The notes under the pieces: model-generated | The model's input: only the letters and a program-made list of their open reading frames with translations | Told to the model about the DNA's origin: nothing | Database searches by the model: none | Part shown: positions 11,448-21,659 of the stretch, one piece after another | Numbering within the stretch: the stretch's first letter is position 1 | Layout of the letters: the number at the start of each line of letters is the position of its first letter | Assembly: GCA_947650285.1 (NCBI GenBank) | Contig: CANTFL010000028.1 | Span: 124,001 to 188,000 of the forward strand | Direction of reading: 5' to 3' | DNA: 64,000 bases | Source of the DNA: Hyaloperonospora brassicae | Taxonomy: Eukaryota > Oomycota > Peronosporomycetes > Peronosporales > Peronosporaceae | Position numbers and translations under genes: made by a program

Positions 11448-12863
11448 TGTCGAGATCGAGGCAACGTTCGGGAATACCAGCGAACTGCCAGCGCGTGGGG
11501 CCGCCGCTGTGGTCGCTGACCATAATGGACTTCGTGGGTGGCACCGACATAGCCATCAACGACTACAGCCGTCGCAGCCGTCGTTTCAGTGGGCCTCGTT
11601 GTCCGTCGTCATGCCTCCATCAGACTACAGACGACGACCGAGGCACTTACCTGTTGTAGTCGTGCAGCATGCGTGGTCCAACGGCATCATCCATCCACTT
11701 GTTTGGGTAGTAGGTTCGGTCTACTGCAAGTGCAGTGCCGAGCGAACTGCCTCGTCGACGGTGTTTTCATGTCGCACTGACGTTGGAAGCACACATGTGC
11801 TGCTACTTGTCGCTGCGATTGGGTCGTGCGAGGACAAGAACGCCGTCCGTTGTTGCGAGGCAGACCACCTCTGACTGCTCACAAGTGGGTCCGAGGTATG
11901 CAGTCCCACAATATGCATCCGATAGATGTTCCCCTGTACTTGCGGGGATCGACGGGTGTGGCACGACCGACCACGTCGTCTTCGGAACACCGCAAGTGTC
12001 CTCAATACTTCTGAGCTTGAGACGTCGTATCGTTCTTCTCGTGCACTCGATTGTAGACTGGACGTCGAGATGTGATCATCCGCTCGCACGTTGGGCATTG
12101 GGTATGCAACTGGTTCATGCAGCGAGGGAATACAAAGCTGCTCGACATGCGCTCACATTGAAGAGAGAAAGAAAGTGACGGACCCGTTCAAATACAGGGG
12201 AAGAACAGCATGCAGCGTGTGAAGAAGTAGCGACTCGGTGGTGTTGCAACAACTGCCACTCGACTCGTCTTCATTCCCTATACGCGATGCCAAACATTGC
12301 ATCAAAAGCGACGCTGACCGTTTCTCTCGCTCTACCACCGCAGGAGGCACATACAACAACAGTCGCTCTTCTCGGTCATTCACATGCGACTACACCAGAG
12401 CCACAACGCGCCGACATACCTCACCCTACTGCAACATCCATAGAGCACACAACAAGTGGCTGTCGTCCACACCCATCGAAACGTCGTAGCGGTCGTCTGC
12501 GCTCTTCTGACCATGTAAAACGGTCTGTTGTTCACTGTATGTATCACACGACCTTATCAACCGACGGACGACGAGCCGACTTCCAAGCAGAAGCCGCAGC
12601 CACAGTCGCCGTTATAAATGAGGATGCTACACAGCCTGCGCGGTCTTTTCTATGGCATCTACGGACAAATCGCCGATCGTCCGGATCGTCGTCACTGGCT
12701 CGTGGAATCTCTCTCTGCCATAAACGCTTCGAAAGAGCTCTCGGTCTTCGTGTCCACTTTGTAACCCGATCTTTCGGTCGCACGACCTGTTGTGCCGACA
12801 CAAAGCAGATACAAAGCAGATACAAAGCCAAAGTCATAGCCATAGCCATACGCAATACGCAAC
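11448..12863. promoter_or_regulatory. Divergent intergenic region between the two tetraspanin-like genes
   Basis: About 1.4 kb separates the start codons of the two divergent paralogues and would hold both promoters. Several frames are open, but none has a recognisable motif or consistent coding character. A short tandem CAGATACAAAG lies at about 12800-12825, close to the + strand start. Confidence 0.4.
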
Positions 12864-13811
12864 ATGCTGAAGAAACTCACGCTCGCCGGTGGGCTCTTGA
12901 TCGCTGTGAACCTGAGCTTCCTCGTGGGTGGCATTCTGCTGCTCCGGTTCAAGGCCACACTCGAGCGAAGCGGATGGACCGATGCACTGGAACACACCGA
13001 CTACGAGTACGTTGCCCACACTGCGACGTGGATGCTCCAGCTGCTGGGGATCGCTGCCATTGTGCTGGCGCTCGTGGGGATCATTGGCGCTGTGGTGCAG
13101 AACCGCTTGATGCTGCTGCTCTATGCGCTCGTCGTGGTCGTCGCCATGGCGGTCTTCGGGGTCCTCGCAGGCCTCGCGTTCGCGTTCAAAGCTAAGATGA
13201 CTGGCTACGAGGCAGCTGCGTACCCAGTGGACGACCGAGAAGCAGTGGTGGCCACGACGTTCAATCAGGTGTACTGCTACGCGGAGGGGTACTACTACTG
13301 TAACAATGCAACGGCTGCAGAGGCGTACACGACGTTCTTCCCCGATGCTCCTGGGGAGCTCCTGAGTCTATTGCCCAATGTCACGGGCATTGTGTCGCTC
13401 TGTGGCGAGCTCTCGAGCACTGTGAGCGGCCTGCAGACTGTGTGTGAAGCCTGCAACATGTCGACGACGTTTGCCAAGTACGACCGGATCTTAATGTGGG
13501 CCGAGGACAAGTGCCCGCGCACTGCTGTTACGGGTCAGTGGTGCGCCTCGTTCCTCGCCACGGGCACTCCCGGCGAAGCGTACAATGGCGCGCCGTACGG
13601 CCAGTGCCGTGCCATTTTTTTTGGCGTGGCGATCGACTGGAGCAACACGATGGCCACAGCCGGTCTGTTGCTGGCGATTGCAGCACTTGTTATTGTGGTC
13701 ATGACGTGTTTCGCCCGTCGGTCGAAAGAGCGCGTGACAACGGATACCCACGAGGTGCACGAGATGCATAATGGCATGGACAAGCTGGACGACGTGCATG
13801 GAAGTCACTAG
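12864..13811 (+). CDS. Tetraspanin-like four-pass membrane protein (paralogue)
   Basis: A single-exon frame of 315 residues. Membrane segments lie at about 7-28, 54-76, 82-107 and 260-286; the loop between the third and fourth is large and extracellular or luminal. That loop carries FNQVYCYAEGYYYCNNAT, CEACNMS, EDKCPRTA and a WCASF/GQC pair, mirroring the divergent neighbour at 10557-11447, with NAT, NVT and NMS sequons. No CCG motif is seen, so this is an atypical tetraspanin family. The C-terminal tail is longer than in the paralogue and His/Asp-rich (HEVHEMHNGMDKLDDVHGSH). The pair probably arose by inverted duplication, but the two proteins differ widely outside the conserved cysteine blocks. 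Membrane location is an inference from topology. Confidence 0.75.
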   Translation: MLKKLTLAGGLLIAVNLSFLVGGILLLRFKATLERSGWTDALEHTDYEYVAHTATWMLQLLGIAAIVLALVGIIGAVVQNRLMLLLYALVVVVAMAVFGVLAGLAFAFKAKMTGYEAAAYPVDDREAVVATTFNQVYCYAEGYYYCNNATAAEAYTTFFPDAPGELLSLLPNVTGIVSLCGELSSTVSGLQTVCEACNMSTTFAKYDRILMWAEDKCPRTAVTGQWCASFLATGTPGEAYNGAPYGQCRAIFFGVAIDWSNTMATAGLLLAIAALVIVVMTCFARRSKERVTTDTHEVHEMHNGMDKLDDVHGSH

Positions 13812-14078
13812 TAGTAAGTGTACTTGAGGACTGGTTAAAGACTACGAAGACGGCCGTCGTGGCTTTGCTCGCTGCGTACACTCTGCTCATTTGCAGACCC
13901 AAATTATTGTCCGATCTATGCTGCCGACCATTATTGGTATACTTCAATAAGCTAAAAGAGCGATTGGCTGGCAGACGAGCACAGGGATCGCGCGTCGCAC
14001 GTGACCAAACCAGTCGGTCCTCTTCCTCTCTTCCTCTCTGTGTCTGTGTCTGTGTCAGGTATCGCGCGGGCGGCTACG

Positions 14079-15623
14079 ATGGCAACAGGTGGCGAGTTCA
14101 AGCGTCTCGTGCTCAAGCAGTTCCCGTCTACGAATGAGGTGGAGACCGTAGAGACGACGTACTGGAAGAAGTTCCACACCCCTCAGGAGCTCCAGCAAGT
14201 GGGGGCAGTCACGCACATTGACGTGTCGCCCGTGACGCCGCATCAAGTGGCCATCACGTCGTCCACGCGCATCCACTTGTACAGCACGACGACCAACGAG
14301 ATCGTCAAGACGTTCAGCCGCTTCCGTGACGTCGTGTACTCGGGCACGTTCCGCTCGGACGGCAAGTTGCTCGTGGCCGGAGGCGAAGCGCCTTTTGTGC
14401 AGGTCCTGGACACGAGTACACGTGCGATTCTGCGGTCGTTCAAAGGCCATTCGGCCGCGATCCGCAGCACGCGATTCGCACTCGACAATGTGCACGTGCT
14501 TTCGTGCTCGGACGACAAGACTGCTCGGTATTGGGACCTGCCGACGGGGAAACCGCTGGCGCTGCTGGCGGAGCACACGGACTATGTGCGCTCGTCGGCG
14601 GCGAGTCCGTCCATGCACAGTGTCTGGGCTACTGGCTCGTACGACCACACGGTGAAGCTCTGGGACCTGCGCACGTCGGACCAGACCGTGTCCAAGAGCA
14701 CGACGTGTCTCGACCACGGGGCGCCCGTTGAGACGTGCATGATCATGCCAGGAGGAAGCTTACTGCTCTCGGCTGGTGGCAACACGATCAAAGTGTGGGA
14801 TATCCTCAGCGGCGGTCGTCTGCTGCATTCGTTCTCGAGCCACCAGAAGACCATCACGAGCTTGGGCCTCGATGGCACTGGCACGCGGTTGATGTCGGGA
14901 TCGCTCGATGGCCACTTGAAGATCTACGACTTGAAGACGTATGAGCTGTCGCATGGATTCAAGTACAACAGCGGCGTACTGACCTTTGGCATGTCCCCTA
15001 CAAACGGCCACCTCTTTGCTGGTACCGTCGACGGCATCTTGTCGGTGCGTCGACGGACGCCCAAGAGAACCGAACTGAACGAAAGCCGGACTCGTCAAGC
15101 CATCATTCGCGGCGGGACGTACAAGTACTTTTTGCGCGGCAAGAACGCGAAACCAGCAGCTGCAGACTTCATGGTGGCCACTGCACGTCATAAGCGTATC
15201 CAGCCGTATGACCAGGCGCTGCGAAAGTTTGACTACAAGAAAGCGCTGAACGAAGCTCTGGACACGCGCTCGCCGATCATTGTTGCGAGCATGCTGGAGG
15301 AACTGCGTCTGCGTGTTGGCCTCAAACGTGCACTGGGCAATCGCGACGAGGAGTCGCTCGAGCCGCTGCTGGCGTTCCTCATCAAATACGTGACGGACCC
15401 CAAGTACGCCTTGCTCCTGGTCCATGTCTGCACGATCGTGTGTGACCTGTATGCGCCGAAGCTCAGCCAGTCCATGCTCATCGACAGCTTGTTCATCAAA
15501 CTGCACGAGAAGCTGAACGAGGAGCTGCGCGACCAGAGGCAGGTATTGGGTGTTGTGGGCATGATGGACTCGCTCATGGCTGCCCAGACCAACGGCGCTG
15601 TGGGTGTAGAAGACAGCAAGTAG
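14079..15623 (+). CDS. UTP15: U3 snoRNP small-subunit processome protein UTP15
   Basis: 514 residues, close to the ~515 of human and yeast UTP15. The N-terminus has the family start (FKRLVLKQFPS...YWKKF). Residues about 45-350 form a WD40 propeller with repeats ending LWD/YWD/VWD (ARYWDLPTG, VKLWDLRTS, IKVWDILSG). The C-terminal UTP15 domain (about 355-500) is all-helical (IIVASMLEELRLRVGLKRAL, then LLVHVCTIVCDLY). Known: UTP15 is part of the UTP-A/t-UTP complex that loads early on nascent pre-rRNA and is needed for 18S maturation in the nucleolus. The ATG at 14079 is the first methionine before the conserved start; the in-frame stretch upstream is a TCTCTGTGTC-rich leader. It converges with eIF3k, leaving 281 bp between stops. 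Confidence 0.92.
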   Translation: MATGGEFKRLVLKQFPSTNEVETVETTYWKKFHTPQELQQVGAVTHIDVSPVTPHQVAITSSTRIHLYSTTTNEIVKTFSRFRDVVYSGTFRSDGKLLVAGGEAPFVQVLDTSTRAILRSFKGHSAAIRSTRFALDNVHVLSCSDDKTARYWDLPTGKPLALLAEHTDYVRSSAASPSMHSVWATGSYDHTVKLWDLRTSDQTVSKSTTCLDHGAPVETCMIMPGGSLLLSAGGNTIKVWDILSGGRLLHSFSSHQKTITSLGLDGTGTRLMSGSLDGHLKIYDLKTYELSHGFKYNSGVLTFGMSPTNGHLFAGTVDGILSVRRRTPKRTELNESRTRQAIIRGGTYKYFLRGKNAKPAAADFMVATARHKRIQPYDQALRKFDYKKALNEALDTRSPIIVASMLEELRLRVGLKRALGNRDEESLEPLLAFLIKYVTDPKYALLLVHVCTIVCDLYAPKLSQSMLIDSLFIKLHEKLNEELRDQRQVLGVVGMMDSLMAAQTNGAVGVEDSK

Positions 15624-15904
15624 TTTATTCAGGAATACGATGCTAGTTGTAGCTTCCCACGTGCGTGCTCAGCAGTGCTCCTTCTCTGCTACGCGCATCC
15701 GACCATAGCTAGTCGATTAGTACGCATAGATAGATGATGGATAGTATGCCACAACACACGTCAGCATGCAACGCGTCCAAACGAACAGCAGACCGTACAT
15801 TCTCCGTTGAGCATACATGCAGCGCACCGCCTGAGCTAGCCGTTGCAACTTAGTATCGTCCGTCCATCTCACCGGCCCATGCTCCATCACTTTTATCGAC
15901 AAGC

Positions 15905-16854
15905 CTATTTAGAAAGAACGTGGATGACCTTGAGCACGTCCTCGTACTGGATCTTCTCCTGAACCTTCTTCGCTTGCATCTGATTGTGCTCATTGGGCTT
16001 GATGTGAATTAAATTACCCGCAACCGTCCACTGCTCGGCTACACACGACCGACAAAAGCAACAACAACAACAACAACAGTCGTTACAAATCATCGTCATG
16101 ATGACAAAAACACCACCAGCATCGACCAGTGATAGACACAAGATCGTGGCCACATACCAGCGACAATGTCAGCCACTTGCTGGTCCGACACATTGAGCTT
16201 GGCCTTGAAAACGTCCGTGGAAACGACACTGCAGCTGCGGTAGACGGCCATCAAGATGTAGGCGCGCACTGACTCCAGAAAGCCCGGCACGTGGGATGCA
16301 AACGCCACGTCCTTCTTCCAAAAGTCTTCGAAGAGACACGACTGGAGCATAAAGCCCGTGTCAAGCACTGCCGATACATCCGCGTCCTGCCGTCCACAGC
16401 ATCACACCATACAACCACAACACGACACAACACGACACGACACGACACACAACGCACAGAGAGAGCATCAGACCCTTCTCCGCCAACAGCGTCTCAACAA
16501 AAGAGCGGAACAGCTCGGATCTCGAACCTCGCGAATGCTCTCAGGGACCATAGTCGACGCGCCCGTGAAGAACGTGGACGGGAGCGCCATGACGCCCTTG
16601 ATCAGAACCGTGGCGACGGTCGCTGCCTTCAGTGTCGATGGGTACAACTGGTACAACTTGAGCAGAGCCAAGTTCGCATCCACATCGACGCTCGAGGCCT
16701 GCACTTGTTCAGCCAAGTACGCTTCCAGCACCGGCACGGCAGACTCTGCACAGAAGCCACAGCTGTTGTGCACGTGCAGGAGCTGCTGCTGCGTGGCGGA
16801 CGCGTCGGCCGCCGTGGCAAAGTCCACGATCGTCTGGTGGGGGAACGCCGGCAT
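15905..16854 (-). CDS. EIF3K: Translation initiation factor 3 subunit K (eIF3k)
   Basis: Three minus-strand exons, 16854-16528, 16386-16158 and 16038-15905, give 229 residues (human 218). The introns are 16527-16387 (GTTCGA...GGCAG) and 16157-16039 (GTATGT...TGTAG). Family features in order: VEAYLAEQ-type N-terminal helix, ANLALLKLYQLYPS, a VLIKGVMALPST helix, FEDFWKKD with the following GFLESVRAYI, and a C-terminal winged-helix part ending KVQEKIQYEDVLKVIHVLSK. Known: eIF3k is a non-core subunit of the 13-subunit eIF3 complex on the 40S ribosome and pairs with eIF3l. The first intron holds an ACGAC-type simple repeat (about 16420-16450) and the second a CAA run (about 16058-16078). It is head-to-head with FCP1. 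Confidence 0.9.
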
Positions 16855-17431
16855 GCTGGGGAGGGACTGCGAAGACGGCTTGCGGGGCGCGAACGTGTTT
16901 GATTGGTGGAGGGAGGGAGGGGTGCGGTCGCCCGACGGCTCGGAGCGAGAAGTCTCGATCGGAATGGACGGGGTATCAAATGTGCGAAGTCGAATCGAAA
17001 GACGACAGACTACTGCTGCCTGTGCTGCGTGGGTACTGATTTAGTATGTGACGCTGGATTATACGGTGTAGGAGATACGACGGTCAGGATCGATGGCAAA
17101 ACAAACGCTCTCGGCCAAGTCGAAATCCGTGTACAGAGGAAACGTAGATTCATCCTGACGTTTTGGTGTGTTTTGGCAACGACATTGACCGTCGAAACAG
17201 GGAGCAGCAGTTGTCCGTTTCAGTATACATGTAAGCGTATACCCGCGATTCAGTTTCTATCCGCTGCGTTGTGACACTCGGTCATTTCTATCTGCGTCGT
17301 CGTCCTCTCCCCGAGCTAAACATTGCAGCCGAGCGTGTACTGCTGTCAGCACAATACCCACCGTAACCATTGCCGAAAATACGAGTCGTACCTATCGTAA
17401 CCCTTCCGCAAAATTCCAGTTACACTGCGTC
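16855..17431. promoter_or_regulatory. Shared divergent promoter region of eIF3k and FCP1
   Basis: 577 bp lie between the two start codons, so both genes must start transcription here. No gene is seen inside. No named promoter element can be assigned with confidence. Confidence 0.5.
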
Positions 17432-20400
17432 ATGGCGTCGACCGCCGCCGACGAGACGCTTCGGACGACCGCTGCCGCAGCTGCAGACGCCGCTCCCGTC
17501 GCCCCCGACGCCCACGAGCACGTGGACAACAACGTCACGAAGAAGACGCTGGAGGCGGTTGATATGGCTCAAGCCGCCCACCGTCGTCGCTGTCGTCGCA
17601 GTACGACCCACAAGGACAATCGGAACAATAGCAGTGCCACTTGTACCACACTGGAGAGACCGGTGACGCACCCGACGAGCAGTTCCGAGGCAGCAGACGA
17701 TGGCCCGTCGATGCATCGTCGACGTCAGGTCGTCACGTGTCGAGCTGCGACGCTGTGGGACTCAATCGAGTGGATCGCAATCGCTGGCGCCCACGTGGAT
17801 GCCGGACAGCGACTTGGCACAGAGGGACGACTCGAAGACGGCACGTTGCGCTATTTGCAGGCTCCATGCAAAGGGAAATTGGGCCTATTGACGAAGGAGC
17901 AGTCGGACGAGATGATGGAGGCACAAGGGGACGAAGGCGCACGATCAACGAAGAGAGTTGTGGCTTTTGTCGAGTACTGCGTCCATCCTGTGCGCAATGG
18001 CCACACGTGTTTGATGTGTCTGGAAGTGGTTGAAGACGATGATGATGGGAGCGATGGTGGCGGTGGTGGCAGTGGCTATGGAGGCGGTGGCGATACGAGC
18101 GAGTCGACTAGTGTCAATGTGGTGTCTCATGGACAGGTCATTCGACTGAATCTGGAAGAAGCGAGTAGGGCAGACCATTTGTGATGGGTGCAGATGGAAG
18201 TGGGTGCTGTAGAGTGCCTAATGTCTTGCTGGACTTTTGTTCCTTTGTTGATGTGTGCGATCAGAAAAATTCGATTCGGATAATATTCGACGCCAGCTTG
18301 GTGCGAAGAAGCTATCGCTGGTGCTGGATCTCGACCACACTTTGCTGCATGCTGTGCGAGTGGATGATGTGGAAGGCAAGATTGCTACATCAGGTACGGT
18401 GTTTTGTGACGCGTGTCCTGTTGTCATTATGATACTTGACGGACAGCGTGGATGTTTTTGTAGACGACATTCATTTCTTCTTCATTTCGGGCCTGGACCA
18501 GCAGCACGTGGTAAAACTACGGCCAGGCTTGACAGATTTTTTGACAGAGCTTTCGGCACTCTACGATCTGTTCATTTACACGCACGGCACGCGACTCTAT
18601 GCTGAGGAGATTGTCAAGATTATTGACCCAGATGAGACGTACTTCAAGAATCGCGTTGTGGCACGCACTGATACGCCAGACATGCTTCACAAATCGCTCA
18701 AGCTGCTGTTTCCTTCGTGTGACGACTCAATGATTCTCGTTCTGGATGACCGGATCGACGTGTGGAAGGAAAACGAAGCAAACGTGTTTCTCATTGAGCC
18801 GTACCACTACTTCAAGTGCACTGCCGAGATCAACAACGCATCGGGGCGCGGCGCGGCCGACCAGCATGATGCCGAGGTTACTGAAGACAGGTACCTTGCA
18901 CAGTCAGTAGCAATCTTGAAGGTACGATGCAGTTGTCACAGCGAAGAGTGGGACTGACATTGACGAAGCTCATATTGCCTGTATGTATGAACCGAAGTAT
19001 GTCCACAATACTTTCTACGAGGGTCATCGAACAGGAATGCGAGGCACAACTGTCGAAAACCAGATGGCCGGTCACGGTCGTGATGTGAAGGCGATTCTAA
19101 GCGAGGTGCGTGATCGAGTGTTCCAGTTTGGTGTCGCGTAGCTTACATGAGGATGTGGTGCAGCGAAAACGCGCAATCTTGCATGGGTGCTCGATCGTGT
19201 TCAGCGGGGTGTTCCCGATCGTTGGCCCCAGAAGTCACGAGTCTCACCATCTGTGGCGTCTATCGGTGGATTTGGGCGCCATTCCCAGCATGAGGTTGAA
19301 AGATTTCCCGATGACACACCTCGTAATTCATCCGGACCGCTTGGGAACTGAGAAGCACGCTCAGGTTGGTCAGCTTTACCGCACGAGTCAATGAACAAGG
19401 TGTGGCTTTGACGCTTATATCGTGTGGTGTATGCAGGCGAAATCGATTCCTGGCGTGCTGATTGTGACACCCGACTGGATCCTGAAGTGTGCTCGAACAT
19501 GGTCCCACGTATCCGAACAGGAGTTTCTCGCCGACGAATGGAAAGCGAAACATGCAAAGAAAGAGTCAGTGAAACAAGAGGTAAACGCAGACGTGTCTGT
19601 GAAAGCAGACGCGCCCGCTGAAACACCGAGCGCGACCTCCGTGAGTACTAGTGATGACATAAGTGGAAGTAAACCGTCTGCAGCCGTTTCACTCGCTGTT
19701 GAAGGTAAGCCGGCCATGAAGGACCTTGCCGACCAGCAACCGGGTGATGCGAAACGTGGTAAGCAAGTCACGTTCGCTGACGACGTTGCCGATCCTCCGA
19801 GTGACGACGGCACTGGAAAAATGCCTTCGACGGTAAGACAGTCTCGCGTGATTCGCCGATCACCTGTTGCTCGTCGTGCACGTACTGCTCACGCTGTCGG
19901 TGGTGTTGCAACTGGCGTTGTGGCTACGGGCGGTACGTTTGATTTCCTGTCAAAAATCAGCGCAATCAAACGTGGGCCAGCGACAAACGTTAAGGTTGAG
20001 AAGACCAAAGTGACTACGAAAGATCGTGCACGTCCGGTTTCGCCACCTAAGGTACATGCCGTATATTGCAAGAGACTTTCTGTTTCGCTGACAACTGCGC
20101 TGACGACCTGCGAGCGATAGGATGTGGACGATGCGTTTTTGCGGCTCATCGAAGCAGAGGAGCGTGAAAATGAAGAGGAGAAAAAGCGCAAGCAGTCGTC
20201 GACTGAGCTCAAGGACCAGCTTTTCACCCGACGTACGAAGCAAAACACCAGCAAAAAACATCCCCGTGACTCCGATCCTGGTACAATGAAGCCTGACGAG
20301 AAACGAATGCGGGTCACGGCCCCAGAGCAGTCAAATGGAGCTTCGGGAGATGATAGCGAGGATGAAGAGGTAGGCTGCAACAATTGCTGCTAGCTGGTGC

Positions 20401-20471
20401 TGGACCGTGACTGACAACTGTTGTGCGAGCAGCTGGATGACTTGGAAGCTGATATCTTGGGAGACATGTGA
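17432..20471 (+). CDS. FCP1: RNA polymerase II CTD phosphatase FCP1
   Basis: Eight exons are modelled: 17432-18164, 18265-18393, 18464-18921, 18998-19105, 19164-19364, 19437-20051, 20121-20369 and 20433-20471, 843 residues in all, with introns of 58-100 nt. The N-terminal part has a lipoyl-like segment (IAIAGAHVDAGQRLGTEG). The FCPH phosphatase domain carries LVLDLDHTLLHA, where Asp266 and Asp268 are the DxDxT nucleophile and acid, then VKLRPGLTDFL, YDLFIYTHGTRLYA and the VLDDRIDVW loop. A BRCT domain follows (GCSIVFSGVFP to TPDWILKCARTW, residues about 480-585), then a Lys/Glu-rich tail and an acidic end (LDDLEADILGDM). Known: FCP1 removes phosphate, chiefly from Ser2, of the Pol II CTD and recycles the polymerase; the acidic end binds TFIIF. 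The first and third introns are the least certain (donor GTAGGG; acceptor CCGAAG). Confidence 0.9.
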
Positions 20472-21659
20472 ACTCTGTTGCATGGCATCCTTTCCGCCTC
20501 ACATTCCATCGCGATTGCTTCGTTTGCGGTGAGGTACGTATGTGCTGACACCGGCGGACACAGCAAGCGAAACCGTCGGTATGCCGACTCGGCCTTGCAC
20601 GATGTTACGGTGCCGCTCGATGTGCACAGGACTCGCTCAGTCCCTCGAGTGGTTCAGATTGCTCGCTGGAAACAAGTACGGCCACATGTCTCGCTAAGCA
20701 GCGACTGCACCCTGACGCGCGTTGACGAGCCTCTTTCCAAAGCATGAAGCGTGCATTGATAGCAGCTCATGCGCTGGACCAGCGAAGGTAAATTGTCGAT
20801 GAGGCTGCTCACTGATTCTGCTTTTCGTGCAATCTAGTGAGCTTCGGGTCATGCTTTCTCGAACACAAAGTCTCACTTGTTTCCGGCTTTTGGCAATCCA
20901 ATGCACGACTTGCACACAGAAGTTGCGATGCAGCAAGTGCACTACTGGCACGACTTGCACGGTGGCCTATAGGTAAAGAGAGCATATGTATGGTCCAGCA
21001 GGTAATTCATGCACGACACATACACACTGAGGTCCGCCTACTTTGGCCTACGCATCCAACAAGTAGGTAGTTGCCACACGCAAAGTGCCACGATGTACAC
21101 ATCCAGTTTTGCAAACTATCTGAAACCCCCGGTGGGCGACACTAGCACGGCAGCATTACGCTTCGGATGAGACATCGACGCACGAACCGTTCTCTTGACA
21201 CTCTGAAGACTGAACGAAGGAATGGTCTCGACAGTCGGTCGCTAGTGTCGTATGTGGACTCTGTCACTTGACCAAAACTCGACGTTGTTGTTGTGGATCG
21301 AAACATCGTCTTGCAGATGTCACGATAGTGTGATAGCGTGTACACGAGCTCGATCCACAATGACCCACTTGTCATTGCCCCCTCTTGTGTACGGAGCGTC
21401 GGGCAGCGGTGTAAGGTAGTGGTGCCTGCGGGTAATGAACTAACTAAAACCCAGCGCAAAAGATATCGCAACTATGCCTGGCAGTAACCCGAAAAGCTAC
21501 ACATGCCAACAATTGCCCGTTGAGACGGTCGGCAAGGCCCAGTTGACCAGCGAATGTACATGAACAGCGCCTTGCTCCCATAAGCTGCAACTAGCTAGAG
21601 AGTGTGCTGATCAACGATCTTCGTTGACGCATCGATGCACTTATCACTGGTAGCGATAC
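20472..21659. other. Downstream of FCP1; possible zinc-binding exon trace at about 20745-20972
   Basis: A frame that can be spliced from about 20745-20789 to 20837-20972 (GTAAAT donor, ATCTAG acceptor) encodes a Cys-rich run, QCTTCTQKLRCSKCTTGTTC, with C-x2-C pairs like a small zinc ribbon. Upstream pieces (20480-20670, reading MASFPPHIPSRLL... across a GTGAGG donor) are also coding-like, but I could not join them into one frame. It may be a small gene or a relic. The rest, to 21659, shows nothing recognisable. Confidence 0.25.

Noticed and set aside
12287..13195. 302-codon + frame overlapping the second tetraspanin gene
   Set aside because: Its second half is an Arg-rich shadow of the tetraspanin frame and its first half has no motif.
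14055..14717. Long antisense frame (220 codons) over UTP15
   Set aside because: It is rich in Arg/His/Val and mirrors the codon bias of the UTP15 gene on the other strand. No motif; the sense protein is certain.
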